Assembly: GCA_047610385.1 (NCBI GenBank)
Contig: JBLGAC010000023.1
Location: forward strand, 1 to 59,608
Direction of reading: 5' to 3'
Source: JBOCEF01 sp047610385
GTDB lineage: Bacteria; Pseudomonadota; Alphaproteobacteria; Rhodobacterales; Rhodobacteraceae
Length of the DNA stretch: 59,608 bases
A program made the translations under genes and the position numbers. Positions 8,607 to 16,842 of the stretch are shown here, in pieces. The notes under the pieces were generated by a model. It did no database searches and was not told the origin of the DNA. It saw only the letters and a program-made list of their open reading frames with translations. Position 1 is the stretch's first letter; each line of letters starts with the position of its first letter.

Positions 8607-9044
8607 ATGTTCAAGAACATCCTGCTGACCGTCGATCTGACCCATCCCGAATCCTGGGCGGCCGCCATGCCCCAGGCGGTGGAGCTGGCGCGCGTCGGCG
8701 GCGCAATCCTTCATGTCGTCAGCGTTGTGCCCGATTACGGCATGCCGCTGGTGGCCGGGTTCTTCCCCGATGATTTCGCGCACAAGGCGCTTGCCAAGGC
8801 GCGCGAAGCGCTGAAGAAAATCGTTGCTGACGGCGTGCCTGCGGACATCGAAGTCCGCCGCCACGTCGCCTATGGCGAAATCCATCATGAGGTTCTGAAG
8901 ACCATTGAAAGCACCAGGGTTGACCTGGTGGTCATGGCTTCACACGCGCCCGACACCGTGCGCGAATTCCTAGTCGGATCACATGCTGACCGGATCGTGC
9001 GCCGCTCACCTGTGTCCGTTCTGGTGGTGCGGGCCCAAGGTTAA
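8607..9044 (+). CDS. Universal stress protein family (UspA)
   Basis: A small cytoplasmic protein of 145 residues with the UspA fold: FKNILLTVDLTHP at the start, a middle VVSVVPDYG strand, and the C-terminal GSHADRIVRRSPVSVLVVR. The usual GxHG part of the nucleotide-binding loop is replaced by ASHAPD, but the later GS motif remains, so ATP binding is uncertain. UspA proteins are known regulatory partners of TRAP transporters (for example TeaD with TeaABC), and the position directly after the permease fits such a role. The start at 8607 is where the family sequence begins and has GAAGGGA upstream; an earlier in-frame ATG lies inside the permease gene. Confidence 0.88.
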   Translation: MFKNILLTVDLTHPESWAAAMPQAVELARVGGAILHVVSVVPDYGMPLVAGFFPDDFAHKALAKAREALKKIVADGVPADIEVRRHVAYGEIHHEVLKTIESTRVDLVVMASHAPDTVREFLVGSHADRIVRRSPVSVLVVRAQG

Positions 9045-9107
9045 TCGGCGCACACGCGTCATCTGAGGCCTTCGCGACCCATCGTTAACCGAGAGTTGAA
9101 AACCAAC

Positions 9108-10154
9108 ATGACCCCCTTTGCGATCGCTGGCGTTCAGATGCATGTGAACGCCCTTCATTCCAATGTCGAAGGCATGCTCCATCGTCTGGACGTGCTGATG
9201 GCCCGGTTCCCGTGGACGCAGATGGTGCTGTTCAGCGAACTGGCACCGTTCGGCCCGCTGCCGCGCTTTGCCCAGCCGCTGGAAAACGACACCATTGAGC
9301 AGTTCCGCGCTGCTGCGATCCGCCACAAGATCTGGCTGATCCCTGGCTCGATGTTCGAAAAGGCTGAGGACGGCAAGATCTACAACACCTCGACGGTCAT
9401 CAACCCTGATGGGAAGACCGTTGCGCATTACCGCAAGATGTTCCCGTTCCGCCCCTACGAAGTGGACGTTGAGGCAGGCACTGAGTTCTGTGTCTTCGAC
9501 GTTCCCGGCGTCGGGCGCTTCGGCCTGTCGATCTGCTATGACATCTGGTTCCCGGAAACCACACGCCAGCTGACCGCCCAGGGCGTAGAGGTGCTGCTGC
9601 ACCCCGTGCTGACCGGCACCACCGACCGTGAGGCAGAGCTGGCCATCGCCCGCGCCACGGCTGCGCAGTTCCAGTGCTATGTCATCGACGTCAATGGTCT
9701 TGGGACCGGCGGCATCGGGCGGTCCTGCGTGGTGGACCCGACATCGATGGTGCTGCATCAGTCCGGCGGGCAGGAGGACATGTTCCCCATCGAGGTGGAC
9801 CTGTCGATGGTGCGCCGCCAGCGCGAAACCGGGATGAAGGGTCTGGGGCAGGTGCTGAAAAGCTTCCGCGACCGCGACGTGGATTTCACGGTCTATGACC
9901 GCATGTCTGGGGTCGACAGCTATCTGCAGACGCTTGGCCCGCTGGCGACCCCACATCAGGGATCGCGCGCTGGCCTGCATGTGGATGCCCCTGTGATTGC
10001 TGAGCAGGCCTTGGCCTTTGCATATGATGCGGCTGCTGCTGCGCCTGCCGCTGCACCTTTGCCTGCGGTTGCTGCGCCTTTGCATGCCGCTGCGCCTGCG
10101 TCTTTGCCGGTGCAAGAGCTGGCGCTGGCGTCCGGCGTCCTCCCCATCGTCTGA
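9108..10154 (+). CDS. Carbon-nitrogen hydrolase (nitrilase superfamily)
   Basis: An amidase-type enzyme that would hydrolyse a C-N bond in an amide. The catalytic triad is intact: E44 in LFSELAPFG, K110 in HYRKMFPF and C143 in LSICYDIWFPE. The specificity loops do not let me pick a substrate; N-carbamoylputrescine amidase, omega-amidase or a peptide amidase are all possible. The C-terminal 50 residues are a low-complexity Ala/Pro tail, unusual for the family. The start at ATG 9108 is preferred over a TTG at 9096. It opens the enzyme run that continues with a decarboxylase, ligase, Ntn-hydrolase and transaminase, and may provide the amide-cleaving step together with the C45 protein. Confidence 0.88.
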   Translation: MTPFAIAGVQMHVNALHSNVEGMLHRLDVLMARFPWTQMVLFSELAPFGPLPRFAQPLENDTIEQFRAAAIRHKIWLIPGSMFEKAEDGKIYNTSTVINPDGKTVAHYRKMFPFRPYEVDVEAGTEFCVFDVPGVGRFGLSICYDIWFPETTRQLTAQGVEVLLHPVLTGTTDREAELAIARATAAQFQCYVIDVNGLGTGGIGRSCVVDPTSMVLHQSGGQEDMFPIEVDLSMVRRQRETGMKGLGQVLKSFRDRDVDFTVYDRMSGVDSYLQTLGPLATPHQGSRAGLHVDAPVIAEQALAFAYDAAAAAPAAAPLPAVAAPLHAAAPASLPVQELALASGVLPIV

Positions 10155-10161
10155 ACTTTTG

Positions 10162-10190
10162 CGCCCCGCCCGGATCAACCGGGCGGGGCG
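10162..10190 (+). terminator. Perfect 12-bp hairpin between nitrilase and decarboxylase
   Basis: CGCCCCGCCCGG at 10162-10173 pairs perfectly with CCGGGCGGGGCG at 10179-10190 around ATCAA. Only scattered T follow. It may separate expression of the nitrilase from the decarboxylase or protect an mRNA end. Confidence 0.5.
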
Positions 10191-10226
10191 TCTGTGTCTA
10201 AGCGTTTTCAATCGGAGGACGGACCA

Positions 10227-12965
10227 ATGCAGTCCATGAGCGACTATTACTCGGCCATTCAGCTGCGGTCCGACAGATGGAGCGCATTGCGCGAAACCAC
10301 AGGTGCGCTGGCACGGGCGACCAACCTGAAAAAGGTTGAACCGCTCAAGTCCAAGGTCGAAAAACTGTTTTCGTCGCTGGCGGTGATTGAACCCTATTGG
10401 GCCTTTCCCGGCATGCTGGCCTTTGACCACATGCGTCGCCAGTTCGAACATGGCAATTATGACGATCTGGCATTCTCGGTCCACCGCACCACGCGGGCGC
10501 TGACCACGGGGGCCTATCGTCGCCGCCACATTCCGCTGGAACGCGGCGTCACGGATCACGACGATCAGGACGACGAAGCGCTGCAGTCACCTGAGGCGCG
10601 CGCGCTGACCAAGCCGTATTTCGAAGTAATGATCGTGGATGACGTCAACGAACAGCATGAACGGTGGTTGAAAAACAACGTCACCCGCATGCGCCGCCCC
10701 GAAGACGCCTTCATCTACGAAGCCGTGGTGGTGCCCAGCCTTGAAGACGCCCTGATCGGCATTCTGTTCAACCACAACATTCAGGCCATCGTCGTGCGTC
10801 CCGGTCTGGTGTTGAAATCCAAGTCGGACCTGCCGATCCTGCAGCGGCACCTGCAAGGTGCCGGTGGGCGGGCTGAGCTGGAGCAGCTTCTGCCCGAAGA
10901 TTACGGGCCTGAGCTGTGCCGCCTGATCGCCAAGCTGCGGCCTGAACTGGACGCCTATTTGGTGACCGAACGCTCAGTTGAAGACATCGCTGGCATGGAT
11001 CTGGGTATCTGTCGCCGGGTGTTCTACAACCAAGAAGACTTCATGGAGTTGCACCTGAACATCCTTCGGGGTGTGCAGGCGCGCAACAAGACGCCGTTCT
11101 TCACTGCGTTGGTCGAATATTCGAAGCAGCCCACCGGTGTATTTCATGCCATGCCGATCAGTCGTGGGAAATCCATCACCCGCTCGCACTGGATCCAGGA
11201 CATGGGCGCGTTCTACGGGCCCAACATCTTTCTGGCGGAGACGTCGGCCACATCAGGCGGGCTCGACAGCCTGCTGGAACCGCATGGCCCGATCAAAGAG
11301 GCGCAGGAACTGGCATCCCGCGCGTTTGGGTCCAAACAGACGTTCTTTGCGACCAACGGCACCTCAACCTGCAACAAGATCGTGGTGCAGGCACTGGTGC
11401 GACCCGGCGATATTGTGCTGGTCGACCGTGACTGCCATAAATCGCATCATTATGGCATGGTTCTTTCAGGTGCGCAGGTTTGCTATTTGGACAGCTACCC
11501 GCTGAATGAATATTCAATGTATGGTGCAGTGCCACTGCGCGAGATCAAGCACCAGTTGCTCAAGCTAAAGGCCGCGGGCAAGCTGCATAAGGTGCGAATG
11601 CTGCTGCTGACCAACTGCACCTTTGATGGCATCGTTTATAATGTTGAACGGGTCATGGAAGAATGCCTCGCCATCAAGCCTGACCTGATCTTTTTGTGGG
11701 ATGAGGCGTGGTTCGCCTTTGCCCGCTTCAGCCCGATCTACCGGATGCGCACGGCAATGAACGCCGCTGGCGTGCTGCGTGAGCGGCTGAAATCTGCCGA
11801 TCACAAAAAGGCGTATGACGCCCAGCACGAACTGTTGGAAGACGCGGATGATGAAACGCTGTTGAACACCCGTCTGATCCCGGCGCCGGCCGCGCGGGTG
11901 CGGGTTTATGCGACTCAATCCACACACAAGACCCTGACCAGCCTGCGCCAAGGCTCGATGATCCACGTCAACGATCAGGACTTCAAAGGCGAGGTGGAAC
12001 AATCCTTCCACGAAGCTTACATGACCCACACCTCTACTTCGCCTAACTATCAGATCATCGCATCTTTGGATGTTGGGCGCCGTCAAGTCGAACTTGAAGG
12101 CTTTGAATTCGTGCAGCGGCAGTTGGAGGCGGCGATGTCCATGCGTCGCGCGATCTCCACTCACCCGTTATTAAAGAAGTATTTCAAAGTTCTGACCTAT
12201 GGCGACATGATCCCTGAAGTTCATCGCGACAGTGGGGTTGAAAGTTACTATGATTCCGAACAGGGCTGGACTGACATCTGGGAATGCTGGGAAAAGGATG
12301 AATTCGCGCTTGACGCATCGCGTGTGACCTTGCTGGTTGGCGGCACGGGTTGGGATGGCGACACGTTCAAGACTGATATCTTGATGGACAAGTACGGAAT
12401 CCAGATCAACAAGACGTCGCGCAATACGGTCCTGTTCATGACCAATATCGGCACCACCCGATCCTCGGTCGCTTATCTGATCGAGGTGCTGGTTGAGATC
12501 GCCAAGGGTCTGGATGAATTGCTCGACGATGCCAGCCGCATGGAGCGTCTGTCCTTTGATCGCCGCGTCAAGAACCTGATGGAAGACCTGCCGCCGCTGC
12601 CCGATTTCAGCCGCTTTCATGATGCATTTCGCGCCGATAACGTGACGTCTGAGGGCGACATCCGCTCTGCGTTTTTCCTGAGTTATGATGAGAAGAACTG
12701 CGATTACCTCGATCTGACCGGATCGCTGAAAGATGCACTGAATGCAGGGCAGGAGGTCGTCTCCGCTTCGTTCATCATTCCCTATCCGCCGGGGTTCCCG
12801 ATTCTTGTGCCGGGCCAGGTCGTGAGCAAGGAAATCCTCGCGTTTATGCTCGCGCTCGACGTCAACGAAATCCACGGCTACCGCGCCGATCTGGGCCTGC
12901 GCGTCTTCACGGCCGCGGCGCTGGCGGCGCATCATACGCTTAAATTCCCCACTGCAGCCGAGTGA
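10227..12965 (+). CDS. Large Orn/Lys/Arg-family PLP decarboxylase
   Basis: A fold-type I, PLP-dependent amino acid decarboxylase of 912 residues, making an amine from ornithine, lysine, arginine or a derivative. After about 130 residues with no recognised domain comes the receiver-like wing region (YFEVMIVDDVNEQHERWLK onward). The catalytic domain follows, with FFATNGTSTCNK, DRDCHKSHHYGM, LIFLWDEAWFAFARF and the PLP lysine K568 in ATQSTHKTLTSLRQGSMIH. Well-known members have about 710-755 residues, so this one is much longer. The start at 10227 is chosen for GGAGGA seven bases upstream. The next gene begins at or just past the stop, so decarboxylation and ATP-grasp ligation are probably linked. 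The exact substrate cannot be read from sequence. Confidence 0.9.
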   Translation: MQSMSDYYSAIQLRSDRWSALRETTGALARATNLKKVEPLKSKVEKLFSSLAVIEPYWAFPGMLAFDHMRRQFEHGNYDDLAFSVHRTTRALTTGAYRRRHIPLERGVTDHDDQDDEALQSPEARALTKPYFEVMIVDDVNEQHERWLKNNVTRMRRPEDAFIYEAVVVPSLEDALIGILFNHNIQAIVVRPGLVLKSKSDLPILQRHLQGAGGRAELEQLLPEDYGPELCRLIAKLRPELDAYLVTERSVEDIAGMDLGICRRVFYNQEDFMELHLNILRGVQARNKTPFFTALVEYSKQPTGVFHAMPISRGKSITRSHWIQDMGAFYGPNIFLAETSATSGGLDSLLEPHGPIKEAQELASRAFGSKQTFFATNGTSTCNKIVVQALVRPGDIVLVDRDCHKSHHYGMVLSGAQVCYLDSYPLNEYSMYGAVPLREIKHQLLKLKAAGKLHKVRMLLLTNCTFDGIVYNVERVMEECLAIKPDLIFLWDEAWFAFARFSPIYRMRTAMNAAGVLRERLKSADHKKAYDAQHELLEDADDETLLNTRLIPAPAARVRVYATQSTHKTLTSLRQGSMIHVNDQDFKGEVEQSFHEAYMTHTSTSPNYQIIASLDVGRRQVELEGFEFVQRQLEAAMSMRRAISTHPLLKKYFKVLTYGDMIPEVHRDSGVESYYDSEQGWTDIWECWEKDEFALDASRVTLLVGGTGWDGDTFKTDILMDKYGIQINKTSRNTVLFMTNIGTTRSSVAYLIEVLVEIAKGLDELLDDASRMERLSFDRRVKNLMEDLPPLPDFSRFHDAFRADNVTSEGDIRSAFFLSYDEKNCDYLDLTGSLKDALNAGQEVVSASFIIPYPPGFPILVPGQVVSKEILAFMLALDVNEIHGYRADLGLRVFTAAALAAHHTLKFPTAAE

Positions 12966-12979
12966 GCAAAGGAAGCATC

Positions 12980-14440
12980 ATGTCAACCACAGTGCTGAAA
13001 AACATCTCGGAAATTCGGCGTTTCTTCCACCGGAACGAGGAGCCGATTTACTTTATCTCAGCCACCAACTTCAATCTTTTGGGGTTGGATGAATGGGTGA
13101 AGAACTTTAAGTACATCTGCTACATCGATTGCTATGGCGGCAAGCACCCCAACGTGTTTTGCCCCTCGGAACAGCCCCATGCTGAATTCCAGTCGATTGA
13201 AGACATCAACAACTACCTGCTACAGCACAAAGAAGTCATCGACTTCATCAGGCGCCGTGGCGGCAAGCCTAAATTTGTGTTCCTGATGTTTGATGAAGAA
13301 ACTGAACGCCTGTCCAAAGAACTGGGTGCCGATGTCTGGTTCCCCAAGGCGAAGCTGCGCCAGTCGATGGACAACAAGATCGAAACCGTGCGCATCGGCA
13401 ACAAAGCCGGGGTGCCGTCCGTGCCCAACGTGTTGGCTGAGGTCAAAAACTATGATGACCTGCGCGCCACCTGTGAGGCGGCCGGCATCGGCCATGACCT
13501 GGTGCTGCAGTCCGCGTTCGGTGACAGCGGCCACACCACGTTCTTCATCAAGTCCGAAGCCGATTTCCGCCGCCATGAAAGCGAAATCGTCGGCGAGGGC
13601 GAGATCAAGATCATGAAGCGCATCGATTGCCGCGGTTCCGCGATCGAAGCCTGCGCCACCAAAGAGGGCACCATCGTCGGCCCGTTGATGACTGAACTAG
13701 TGGGCTTCAAGGACCTGACCCCCTATCGCGGCGGCTGGTGTGGCAATGAAATTTTGTCCACGGCATTTCCGCCCAAGGTGCGACAGCATGCGCGTGAACT
13801 GACCTTCAAGTTCGGCGAACAGCTGCGCAAAGAAGGCTATCGCGGGTATTTTGAACTTGATTTCCTCATCGACAAAAAGACCGGCGAACTTTGGCTGGGC
13901 GAATTGAACCCGCGCATCACTGGCGCGTCCTCGATGACCAACCACGCCGCCTTTGCCCATGCCGATGCGCCACTGTTCTTGTTCCATCTGCTCGAATTTT
14001 CAAAGAAGAAATTCGACCTTGATGTAGATGAACTGAACAATCGCTGGGCCGATCCATCGATGATCGACAGCTGGTCGCAGATGGTGATCAAGCACACCGA
14101 CGACAGCGTGGACATCTGCACCGATGCGCCTGAAACCGGCATCTATAAGATGCTCGCAGACGGCCGCGTGGTCTATGACCGCTTTGATTATCATCGCCGC
14201 GCGGTTGAATCGGAAAATGAGGCCTTCTTCCTGCGCATCCTCCAGCCCGGCGATTACCGGTATGAGGGTGCCGATATCGGCATTCTTGTGACCCGTGGGC
14301 GCTCAATGACCGCGAACTTCCAGCTGAATGAACGTGCCAAGAAATGGATCCATGGCATCAAGCAGGCCGTTGCCGCCAAGCCGTTGCCGATGGCCGAAGC
14401 TGGACCCGCCTTTGCGGATCCCGTCTTCAAGATCATGTAA
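12980..14440 (+). CDS. ATP-grasp domain ligase
   Basis: An ATP-dependent carboxylate ligase of 486 residues that would activate a carboxylate as an acyl phosphate and join it to an amine. ATP-grasp features are visible: the lysine/glutamate nucleotide region IKIMKRIDCRGSAIEACA, and the metal site in YFELDFLIDKKTGELWLGELNPRITGASS, whose ELNPR carries the conserved Glu, Asn and Arg. It resembles biotin carboxylase only at fold level and has no biotin-carrier context. An N-terminal pre-ATP-grasp domain of about 130 residues begins with FISATNFNLLGLDEW. ATG 12980 with AAAGGAAG upstream is preferred over a GTG at 12962 that overlaps the decarboxylase stop. Context suggests an amine or amino acid as acceptor; this is inference. 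Confidence 0.85.
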   Translation: MSTTVLKNISEIRRFFHRNEEPIYFISATNFNLLGLDEWVKNFKYICYIDCYGGKHPNVFCPSEQPHAEFQSIEDINNYLLQHKEVIDFIRRRGGKPKFVFLMFDEETERLSKELGADVWFPKAKLRQSMDNKIETVRIGNKAGVPSVPNVLAEVKNYDDLRATCEAAGIGHDLVLQSAFGDSGHTTFFIKSEADFRRHESEIVGEGEIKIMKRIDCRGSAIEACATKEGTIVGPLMTELVGFKDLTPYRGGWCGNEILSTAFPPKVRQHARELTFKFGEQLRKEGYRGYFELDFLIDKKTGELWLGELNPRITGASSMTNHAAFAHADAPLFLFHLLEFSKKKFDLDVDELNNRWADPSMIDSWSQMVIKHTDDSVDICTDAPETGIYKMLADGRVVYDRFDYHRRAVESENEAFFLRILQPGDYRYEGADIGILVTRGRSMTANFQLNERAKKWIHGIKQAVAAKPLPMAEAGPAFADPVFKIM

Positions 14441-14450
14441 CGACTGACGC

Positions 14451-15422
14451 ATGATCTGGCGCGCGATATCCGAAGCGAAGCCCGGCCCAGTATGGGCCGG
14501 GCTGTTCCACACCTACTGGCCCGCCTATCGGCGGTGGTGGCTGCGCGAAGGCGACAGTGCCCGGCCGACCTATTTCCAATGCCTCAGCGCGCTAAAACGG
14601 CACATGCCCGAACTGTTGCCGCTGTATGAAGACCTGTGCGAGCTGGCGGGGGGCGGCGATCAGGCGGCGCGGTTCCTCAGCTTTTATTGCCCGCCGCCGT
14701 ATCTGTCGGGCTGCTCGCAGGCGATCTGGGCGGGCAAGGAACCCGTGCTGGTGCGCAATTACGACTACGATCCCAACGCCTTTGACAGCATCGTGCTGCG
14801 CACCGAATGGATGGGGCGCAAGGTGATGGGCACCTCGGACGGGCTGTGGGGGCTGGTGGATGGGGTGAACGACAAGGGGTTGGCGATATCGCTGACCTTC
14901 GGCGGGCGGCGCGTGGTCGGAACCGGGTTCGGCGTGCCGCTGATCCTGCGCTATGTGCTGCAGACCTGCGCCACGGCCGAAGAGGCTGGCGAGGCGCTGG
15001 CCCGCGTGCCGACACACATGAGCTACAATGTCACCGTTCTTGATAAAAACCGCGACTACCTGACCGCAATGATGGCGCCTGACCGCCCCGCAATCTTGAC
15101 CCATGCCGCCGTGGCGACAAACCATCAGGACAGCGTGGAATGGGTCAGCCACGCGCGCTTTACCGCCACGGTTGAGCGTGAACGCTTTTTGCTGCAACGC
15201 CTGCGCCTGCACAAAGACCCTGAGGACAAGTTCATCGGCGCCTTCCTGAAGCCGCCCTTGTATTCCACCGCCTTTGCCGCCGGGTTCGGCACGCTTTATA
15301 CTGCCGTCTACCGCCCGCGCAAAAAGCAGATGGAGATCCGCTGGCCAGGGGTCACATGGCCCTTGTCCCTCACTGATTTCGAAGATGGCGCCCGCACGGT
15401 ATACATCCCCAGCGCTGTCTGA
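14451..15422 (+). CDS. C45-family Ntn hydrolase / acyltransferase
   Basis: A 323-residue protein of the acyl-CoA:6-aminopenicillanate acyltransferase (peptidase C45) family, enzymes that cleave or exchange linear amides using an N-terminal cysteine freed by self-cleavage. The expected cleavage site is Gly87-Cys88 in YLSGCSQAIW, followed by the family pattern PVLVRNYDYDP and GTSDGLWGLVDGVNDKGLAIS. Members rarely make penicillins; many hydrolyse acyl-amino or acyl-amine conjugates. Placed between an ATP-grasp ligase and an aminotransferase, it is a good candidate for removing a protecting acyl group. The ribosome site is weak, and the start lies ten bases after the preceding stop. Confidence 0.85.
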   Translation: MIWRAISEAKPGPVWAGLFHTYWPAYRRWWLREGDSARPTYFQCLSALKRHMPELLPLYEDLCELAGGGDQAARFLSFYCPPPYLSGCSQAIWAGKEPVLVRNYDYDPNAFDSIVLRTEWMGRKVMGTSDGLWGLVDGVNDKGLAISLTFGGRRVVGTGFGVPLILRYVLQTCATAEEAGEALARVPTHMSYNVTVLDKNRDYLTAMMAPDRPAILTHAAVATNHQDSVEWVSHARFTATVERERFLLQRLRLHKDPEDKFIGAFLKPPLYSTAFAAGFGTLYTAVYRPRKKQMEIRWPGVTWPLSLTDFEDGARTVYIPSAV

Positions 15423-15444
15423 ACCCTGTCGAAAGGCCGATCCG

Positions 15445-16764
15445 ATGTCCCACGTCTTTGGGCGCCACACCAAACAGATCCCACCCCGCGCCGTGTCGGC
15501 TGAGGGCTGCTATTTCACTGACGCGAGCGGTAAACGCTATCTCGACGCGTCGGGCGGCGCAGCGGTGTCGTGTCTGGGGCACAATGACCGCACGGTGATC
15601 GACGCGATCAAGGCGCAGTTGGATGATCTGGCCTACGCCCATACCGGGTTCTTCACATCCGCCCCTGCCGAGGCGCTGGCCGATCTGCTGATCGCGCATG
15701 CGCCCGGCGATCTTGACCGCGTGTATCTGGTGTCCGGCGGGTCTGAGGCGACCGAGGCCGCCATCAAGCTGGCGCGCCAATATTTCGTCGAAATCGGCCA
15801 GCCCCAGCGCGGCCGGATCATCGCGCGCAAGCAAAGCTATCACGGCAACACCATCGGCGCGCTGTCGGCGGGGGGCAATGAATGGCGCCGCGCGCAGTTC
15901 AAGCCGCTGCTGCTCGACGTCAGCCACATCGACCCGTGCTTTGAATACCGCCTGAAGCGCGACGACGAAACGCCGGAGGATTATGGCCTGCGCGCCGCCA
16001 ACCTGCTTGAGGAAGAATTGCTGCGCGTCGGTCCCGACACGGTGATGGCCTTTATGGCAGAACCAGTCGTCGGCGCCACCTCAGGCGCCGTCGTGGCTGC
16101 GCCCGGCTATTTCAAGCGCATCCGCGAGATCTGCGATCAATACGGCGTGCTGCTGATCTTGGATGAGGTGATGTGCGGCATGGGCCGCACCGGCACCCTG
16201 TTCGCGTGTGAACACGACGGCGTTGCGCCGGACATCGCCTGCATCGCCAAGGGTCTGGGCGCGGGCTATCAGCCCATCGGTGCCATGCTGTGCAGCGCGC
16301 AGATCTATGCCGCGGTTGAAAACGGCTCAGGCATGTTCCAGCACGGCCACACCTATATGGGCCATCCGACCGCGGCGGCGGCGGGGCTGGCGGTGGTGTC
16401 CTCGATCCTTGATCGCGGGCTGCTGGGCCGGGTGAACGTGCAAGGTGCCAAGCTGCGCGCGGCGCTGGACACGCGCTTTGGCCAGCACCCCCATGTCGGC
16501 GACATCCGCGGCAGGGGTCTGTTCATGGGCCTTGAGCTGGTTGGCGACCGCGCCACCAAAGCCCCGTTCGACCCGAACAAAAAGCTGGCCGCCAAAATCA
16601 AGAAGGCCGCGTTCAATGCCGGGCTGATCTGCTATCCGATGTCGGGCACCATTGACGGGCGCAATGGCGACCACATCCTGCTTGCGCCCCCGTTCATCAT
16701 CGAAGACGCGCAGATTGATGAATTGGTTGAGAAGTTGGGAACAGCAGTGGACGCGTCGATTTAA
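15445..16764 (+). CDS. Class III PLP-dependent aminotransferase
   Basis: A 439-residue omega-transaminase-type enzyme. Family blocks include YLDASGGAAVSCLGH, VSGGSEATEAAIKLARQY, RKQSYHGNTIGALSAGG, LLILDEVMCGMGRTG and the PLP lysine K269 in IACIAKGLGAGYQPIGA. It lacks the GabT-type signatures of the paralogue at 2639 and resembles the broad group annotated as aspartate-aminotransferase-family or diamine/beta-alanine transaminases. The start at 15445 has GAAAGG upstream; an earlier in-frame start inside the C45 gene is rejected. It is the last gene of the enzyme run, and its stop codon lies inside the large palindrome that follows. Confidence 0.9.
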   Translation: MSHVFGRHTKQIPPRAVSAEGCYFTDASGKRYLDASGGAAVSCLGHNDRTVIDAIKAQLDDLAYAHTGFFTSAPAEALADLLIAHAPGDLDRVYLVSGGSEATEAAIKLARQYFVEIGQPQRGRIIARKQSYHGNTIGALSAGGNEWRRAQFKPLLLDVSHIDPCFEYRLKRDDETPEDYGLRAANLLEEELLRVGPDTVMAFMAEPVVGATSGAVVAAPGYFKRIREICDQYGVLLILDEVMCGMGRTGTLFACEHDGVAPDIACIAKGLGAGYQPIGAMLCSAQIYAAVENGSGMFQHGHTYMGHPTAAAAGLAVVSSILDRGLLGRVNVQGAKLRAALDTRFGQHPHVGDIRGRGLFMGLELVGDRATKAPFDPNKKLAAKIKKAAFNAGLICYPMSGTIDGRNGDHILLAPPFIIEDAQIDELVEKLGTAVDASI

Positions 16765-16842
16765 GACCCTCCGGGGGCGACCTGCCGGTCGGGGCGACAC
16801 CAGCATCGCCCCGACCGGCAGGTCGCCCCCGGAGGCGCTTAA
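16761..16842. terminator. Perfect 30-bp inverted repeat between convergent genes
   Basis: Bases 16768-16797 pair without mismatch with 16806-16835 around an 8-base loop (CACCAGCA). After a 2-base mismatch, TTAAG at 16761-16765 pairs with CTTAA at 16838-16842. The TAA stops of both convergent genes lie in these outer arms. The obvious role is a bidirectional terminator, but no T-runs flank it, and the stem is far longer than the other hairpins in the window. A mobile palindromic element is the alternative. Confidence 0.8.

Noticed and set aside
6839..8668. A 609-codon open frame antisense to the TRAP permease
   Set aside because: Its translation is rich in Gln, His and Arg and has no domain; such frames are common shadows in high-GC genes.
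12980..14440. Biotin carboxylase as the function of the ATP-grasp protein
   Set aside because: Only the ATP-grasp fold is shared; there is no biotin carrier or carboxyltransferase nearby and the N-terminal domain differs.
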